NCBI GenBank assembly: GCA_022072505.1
Contig: JAJVHU010000027.1
Span: forward strand, 1-64,000
DNA: 64,000 bases
Source of the DNA: Phycisphaerae bacterium
GTDB taxonomy: Bacteria; Planctomycetota; Phycisphaerae; UBA1845
Direction of reading: 5' to 3'
A program made the translations under genes and the position numbers. Shown in pieces: positions 61,008 to 64,000 of this stretch. Positions within the stretch are counted from its first letter, which is position 1. Every line of letters begins with the position of its first letter. The notes below the pieces were generated by a model. That model ran no database searches, was not told where the DNA came from, and saw only the letters and a list, made by a program, of their open reading frames with translations.

Positions 61008-62918
61008 ATGAACCACACCGTTGAGAGCGGCGACCCCCCTGGTAAACCCTGGGTACGGTTGTTGCTCCCGGGGTCGGCGGTTCTCGTGTATGCCGTCACA
61101 TCGGTGTGCCTGCCGCCCGGCGGGACGTGGATCAACGACAACGGGCTGAAGCGGATTCAGGTGCAGGGCGTCATCGCGGCCGGGTATGCCCGGTATGACC
61201 TGCCTTGGGCGGGGCGGGGTCTGGATCCGGACGGTCAGTTTGCGCCGGTGCGGCCTCCTTTCGGGTACGTCGTGGACGGGCGGCTTTATGCCCAGTATTC
61301 GCCGGTGTTCGCGCTGCTTTCAACCTTTCCTTACCGGGTGTTCGGCGATCGCGGGCTGCTTTTCTGGCCGATGCTGGGGGGGCTGCTGACGCTGCCGGCG
61401 GTGGGGCGGTTGGCGCGGATGTGTGCCGAAGGTGACGAGCGTCAGCGCGGACGGGCGCAGGTCGCGGCGTGGGTCATCACGGCGCTGGCGACGCCGATGT
61501 GGTTTTACTCGGTGACGTTCTGGGAGATGACGCCGGCGGTGTGCCTGACCACGTGGTCGCTGCTCGGGGTCGCGTCTTATGTGACGCACGGGTCGCCGCG
61601 GTATTTGCTCGGGGCGGCGCTGGCGGCGGCTGGAGCGACGTACTTCCGCGATGAGACGGGGTTGTTCGCTCTCGTTGCGGCGTTGATCCTCTTCAGCGCG
61701 GGATTCGCGCGAGGGGCGGCGCCGTTGCCGGTCGGGGATCCTGTTGCGGATGCGGCACGGCGCGAAGGCGGCGAGGGCCGGGCAGGCGTGGCGCGGGGCG
61801 GCGGAGGCATCGGACGGGTTGGGAGCGGGCTGTTGCCGTCGGGGGCTTTTGTGGTCGTTTTCGCGGCGGGGGCGGCGCCGTTGCTTTTGTTTCAGGCGTG
61901 GGCGCTGGACCGTCCGCTGGGGTTTCATTTCGACAGCGGCGGACCGCTCGCCGAGGGGTGGACGGCTTATGTGCAGGATCGCGTGACCGCCGCGCGGCGG
62001 CTGCTGATCAACGTGGATCCGGACTTGTTGACGTCTCTGCTTGTGAGCGGCCCGGCGCTGTGGATGTGGGGGCGGGCGTTGATCGGGCGCGTCGGGACTG
62101 CGCCGAAGGTTGTTGCGGGGCTCGCCGCGGCGCAGGGGGCGTTGTTGACGGCGTTGTCGTTGTGGCGGGAGCGACCGCTGCACGACTTGCTCGAGTCCAA
62201 CGGGTTGTTTTCGGCCTCGCCGATCCTGCTGATGGCGTTCGCGGCGGCAAATCCTCTCTCCGCGGCGAGTCCCGCGGCGACGGATGACTCCAGCCGTGGG
62301 ATGCGACGGATGATCCTCGCGGCGGCAGCGCTTTGCGTCACCGGATATGTGTTGCTGTCCCCGCCGCAGAATACGATCGGAGTCCACTGGGGGTGCCGGT
62401 TCATGCTGCCGGCCATCCCGCTGCTTTCGGCGGCGGGGGCGGCGGCGGTCGCTCAGACGTGGGGAGCGTTGGATGGTGGGAGGCGTTCGAATTCGAGCGC
62501 GGCGGCGGCGGCAGGGAGAGCGGCGGTCGGGGTTGCGATCGTCGCGTCGATGGCGCTTCAGGGGTACGCGGTCAACCTTCTGCGACACCGATGCCGCTTC
62601 AACGCCGCGCTGAACGCCGAGATTCTCTCGCGTCCGCAGGAGGCGATCCTCTGTCGGGACTGGCATGTGCCGCAGGATCTGCACTCGGTGTTCACGGACC
62701 GGCGGATCTACCTGGTGGATTCCCCGGAAGAGGAGCGGGCGTTGTGCGATCGCCTCGCCCGCGCCGGTTTCCGCGACGCGCTGGTCATCACGTCGCTGCC
62801 CGATCGCGGCGCGGCAGGGGCGGCTTTCACCGTTCTGTGCGACGATCCGCTCAATTTCACCTGCGTGGCGATCGACGTCATACCGCTTTCCTCCGCCGGC
62901 GACGGGCGCGGTCCGTGA
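61008..62918 (+). CDS. Polytopic membrane protein, possibly a glycosyltransferase-like protein
   Basis: Protein of 636 aa with about ten to twelve membrane helices (LLLPGSAVLVYAVTSVCLPP at the N-terminus, AWVITALATPMWFYSVTFWE, LLGAALAAAGATYFRDETGL, SGAFVVVFAAGAAPLLLFQA). The first periplasmic loop (WINDNGLKRIQVQGVIAAGY ... GRLYAQYSPVFALLSTFPY) has the general layout of GT39/GT-C proteins. The short acidic-loop pattern DDAY seen in the GT-C protein at 13990 is absent. The C-terminal ~130 residues are soluble. The ATG at 61008 is the first start. Confidence 0.7.
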   Translation: MNHTVESGDPPGKPWVRLLLPGSAVLVYAVTSVCLPPGGTWINDNGLKRIQVQGVIAAGYARYDLPWAGRGLDPDGQFAPVRPPFGYVVDGRLYAQYSPVFALLSTFPYRVFGDRGLLFWPMLGGLLTLPAVGRLARMCAEGDERQRGRAQVAAWVITALATPMWFYSVTFWEMTPAVCLTTWSLLGVASYVTHGSPRYLLGAALAAAGATYFRDETGLFALVAALILFSAGFARGAAPLPVGDPVADAARREGGEGRAGVARGGGGIGRVGSGLLPSGAFVVVFAAGAAPLLLFQAWALDRPLGFHFDSGGPLAEGWTAYVQDRVTAARRLLINVDPDLLTSLLVSGPALWMWGRALIGRVGTAPKVVAGLAAAQGALLTALSLWRERPLHDLLESNGLFSASPILLMAFAAANPLSAASPAATDDSSRGMRRMILAAAALCVTGYVLLSPPQNTIGVHWGCRFMLPAIPLLSAAGAAAVAQTWGALDGGRRSNSSAAAAAGRAAVGVAIVASMALQGYAVNLLRHRCRFNAALNAEILSRPQEAILCRDWHVPQDLHSVFTDRRIYLVDSPEEERALCDRLARAGFRDALVITSLPDRGAAGAAFTVLCDDPLNFTCVAIDVIPLSSAGDGRGP

Positions 62919-62999
62919 GACGCCGGATCGTCATTCTCGGTTCCTCGGCGCGCCACGAGACGGATGTTCGCGCGGGCTGAAGCCCGCGGCTCGCGAGCG
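62919..62999. repeat. GC-rich inverted repeat between convergent genes
   Basis: GTTCGCGCGGGCTGAAGCCC then GCGGCTCGCG (62965-62994) forms a CGGGCT/AGCCCG hairpin just before the stop of the minus-strand permease gene. It could act as a bidirectional terminator. Confidence 0.7.
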
Positions 63000-64000
63000 T
63001 TACCGATCCGGGTCCGCATCCCGTCCGGTCCGTCGAGCGAGAACGACCAGGAACATCGGGACGCCGACCAGCGCCGTCACGACGCCGATCGGAAGGATCG
63101 TGCCGGACAAGCGCCGCCCGGTGACCGCGGCGGCGGCGCCCATCGCGCTTTGCGCGAGAAAGTCGCACACGATCAGAAAGCCTCCCCCGACCAGCAGCGA
63201 GGCGGGCAGGAGGATGCGACAATCCCAGCGGAAGACCCGCCCGGCAAGCTGCGGCACGACCAGCCCGACGAATCCGATCGGACCGCAATGCGCCACGACG
63301 GCCGCCGTCGCCAGGGTGCATGCCACGATGCAGATGACCTGAAGCCGGACGACGCGCACGCCGCGCGACAGAGCGAGTTCGTCGCCGAGGCGGTATTGAT
63401 TCAACGCGGGCGCCGACGCGATCAGCGCCAGCCACGCCGGCGCGACAAAAGGCAGAAGCTCGGCCGTGCGGGCGCTGGTGACGGTGTCGAGCGATCCCAT
63501 CATCCACCGCACCAGGGCGAAGGTGAGGCGCTCGTCGGACATGAACTGGACGAGAAGCATCATCGCGGAGCAGAACATCCCCAGCGTCACGCCGGCCAGG
63601 AGCAACTCGTTGGACGTGAGTCGGCGCGACCTTCGGGCGAAGACAAACACGAGCGCGACCACGGCGAGTCCGCCGAGGAACGCGCAAAGCGTCATCACGG
63701 GGATGCCCGCGACGCGCTCCAACATGCCGAACCGCAGGGCGAGCATCGCGCCGAGGGCCCCGCCGGAGGCGACCCCGAGCGTGTAAGGCGTCGCCAGCGG
63801 ATTGCGGAAGAGCACCTGAAAAGTCGCGCCGCAGGACGCCAGCGTCGCCCCGACGACGAGCGCCAGGAGGCTGCGCGCCAGGCGGTGGTCGAAACCGATG
63901 ACGCGGGCGTTCAGGACGTAGCGGGCGATCTCGGCGTCGTCGATGCGGCCGTCGGCGTTGAGGTCGGTGCGCGGTTTCGTGAGCAGATGCCGCGGGTCCG
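63000..64000 (-). CDS. FecCD-type ABC permease with EF-hand loop (cut at right edge)
   Basis: The frame is open to the last base, giving at least 332 residues; the N-terminus lies beyond the window. The FecCD/BtuC permease core is clear: VVGATLASCGATFQVLFRNP, LATPYTLGVASGGALGAMLA, FVGLVVPQLAGRVFR, GGGFLIVCDFLAQSAM and LPIGVVTALVGVPMFLVVLA. These permeases import siderophores, heme or cobalamin with an ATPase and a binding protein. Before the conserved RLxRxLLAxxVGA segment the protein reads TDLNADGRIDDAEIARYVLN, a perfect 12-residue EF-hand calcium loop (D-x-N-x-D-G-x-I-D-x-x-E), which is not part of the family. Internal GTG at 63815 is not the start. Confidence 0.9.
   Translation of the reverse strand, partial: DPRHLLTKPRTDLNADGRIDDAEIARYVLNARVIGFDHRLARSLLALVVGATLASCGATFQVLFRNPLATPYTLGVASGGALGAMLALRFGMLERVAGIPVMTLCAFLGGLAVVALVFVFARRSRRLTSNELLLAGVTLGMFCSAMMLLVQFMSDERLTFALVRWMMGSLDTVTSARTAELLPFVAPAWLALIASAPALNQYRLGDELALSRGVRVVRLQVICIVACTLATAAVVAHCGPIGFVGLVVPQLAGRVFRWDCRILLPASLLVGGGFLIVCDFLAQSAMGAAAAVTGRRLSGTILPIGVVTALVGVPMFLVVLARRTGRDADPDR

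Noticed and set aside
1..64000. tRNA, rRNA, tmRNA or riboswitch
   Set aside because: I looked for tRNA T-loop sequences (GGTTCGAATCC type) and large conserved RNA motifs and found none I could support; a covariance-model search would be decisive.

Overview
The window is GC-rich bacterial chromosome, most probably from a member of the Planctomycetota. Evidence: exported proteins with calcium-loop (DxNxDG, thrombospondin-type-3/dockerin-like) repeats, FG-GAP, Kelch and HAF propellers, zinc-ribbon membrane proteins (CxxCGY...CPECG), DUF2752, DUF1015 and DUF547 proteins, and an ECF sigma factor paired with an anti-sigma-like protein. MlaE, LolD, lipoproteins and a beta-barrel-like protein show a two-membrane envelope. 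No rRNA, tRNA, phage or CRISPR locus was recognised; this is a mixed housekeeping and exported-protein segment with many intergenic repeats.

Layout. 1-1032: end of an unknown gene, a hairpin repeat array and a small inverted-repeat insertion. 1033-8679: FG-GAP/calcium-loop/VWA-like exported protein; VWA protein with degenerate anti-sigma N-terminus plus its ECF sigma factor; Kelch exported protein. 8700-15801: transposase remnant, MlaE permease, GT2 glycosyltransferase, zinc-ribbon membrane protein, a Cys-rich small protein with its own terminator, and a translationally coupled pair (polytopic glycosyltransferase-like protein and unknown). 15917-20428: sugar-binding-type protein, HemW, VOC protein, hotdog thioesterase and ATP-grasp ligase. 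20674-24751: lipoprotein/beta-barrel-like protein, isochorismatase-like hydrolase, ferredoxin, RNase D. 24752-26509: long non-coding composite repeat. 26510-36576: two small membrane proteins, DUF4139-like exported protein, CocE/NonD hydrolase, exported repeat protein, DinB-like protein and a strongly expressed exported unknown. 36760-43823: tsaB-uvrB, HDOD-GGDEF protein, DUF1015-DUF547 operon. 43963-56857: zinc-ribbon peptide, two paralogous HExxHxxGxxH proteases, ilvE, lolD-like ATPase, CN-hydrolase, class III aminotransferase, a frameshifted SLC13 transporter, PilZ, SppA, NadA. 56858-58257: second composite repeat, inverted relative to the first. 58258-64000: duplicated HAF protein, polytopic membrane protein, and a FecCD-type permease running off the right edge.

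The most unusual content is the repeat biology. A small inverted-repeat element family (two 119-bp copies, 3-bp target duplications) is seen with an empty site in the paralogous composite repeat. The composite repeat occurs twice in inverted orientation and is bounded by a ~29-bp repeat present at least 13 times in the window. On the protein side, an ~80-residue Cys-containing C-terminal module recurs in three and probably four otherwise unrelated exported proteins, and a canonical EF-hand loop sits inside the FecCD permease. Functions of the propeller proteins and of the shared module are unknown; they are probably cell-surface or secreted.
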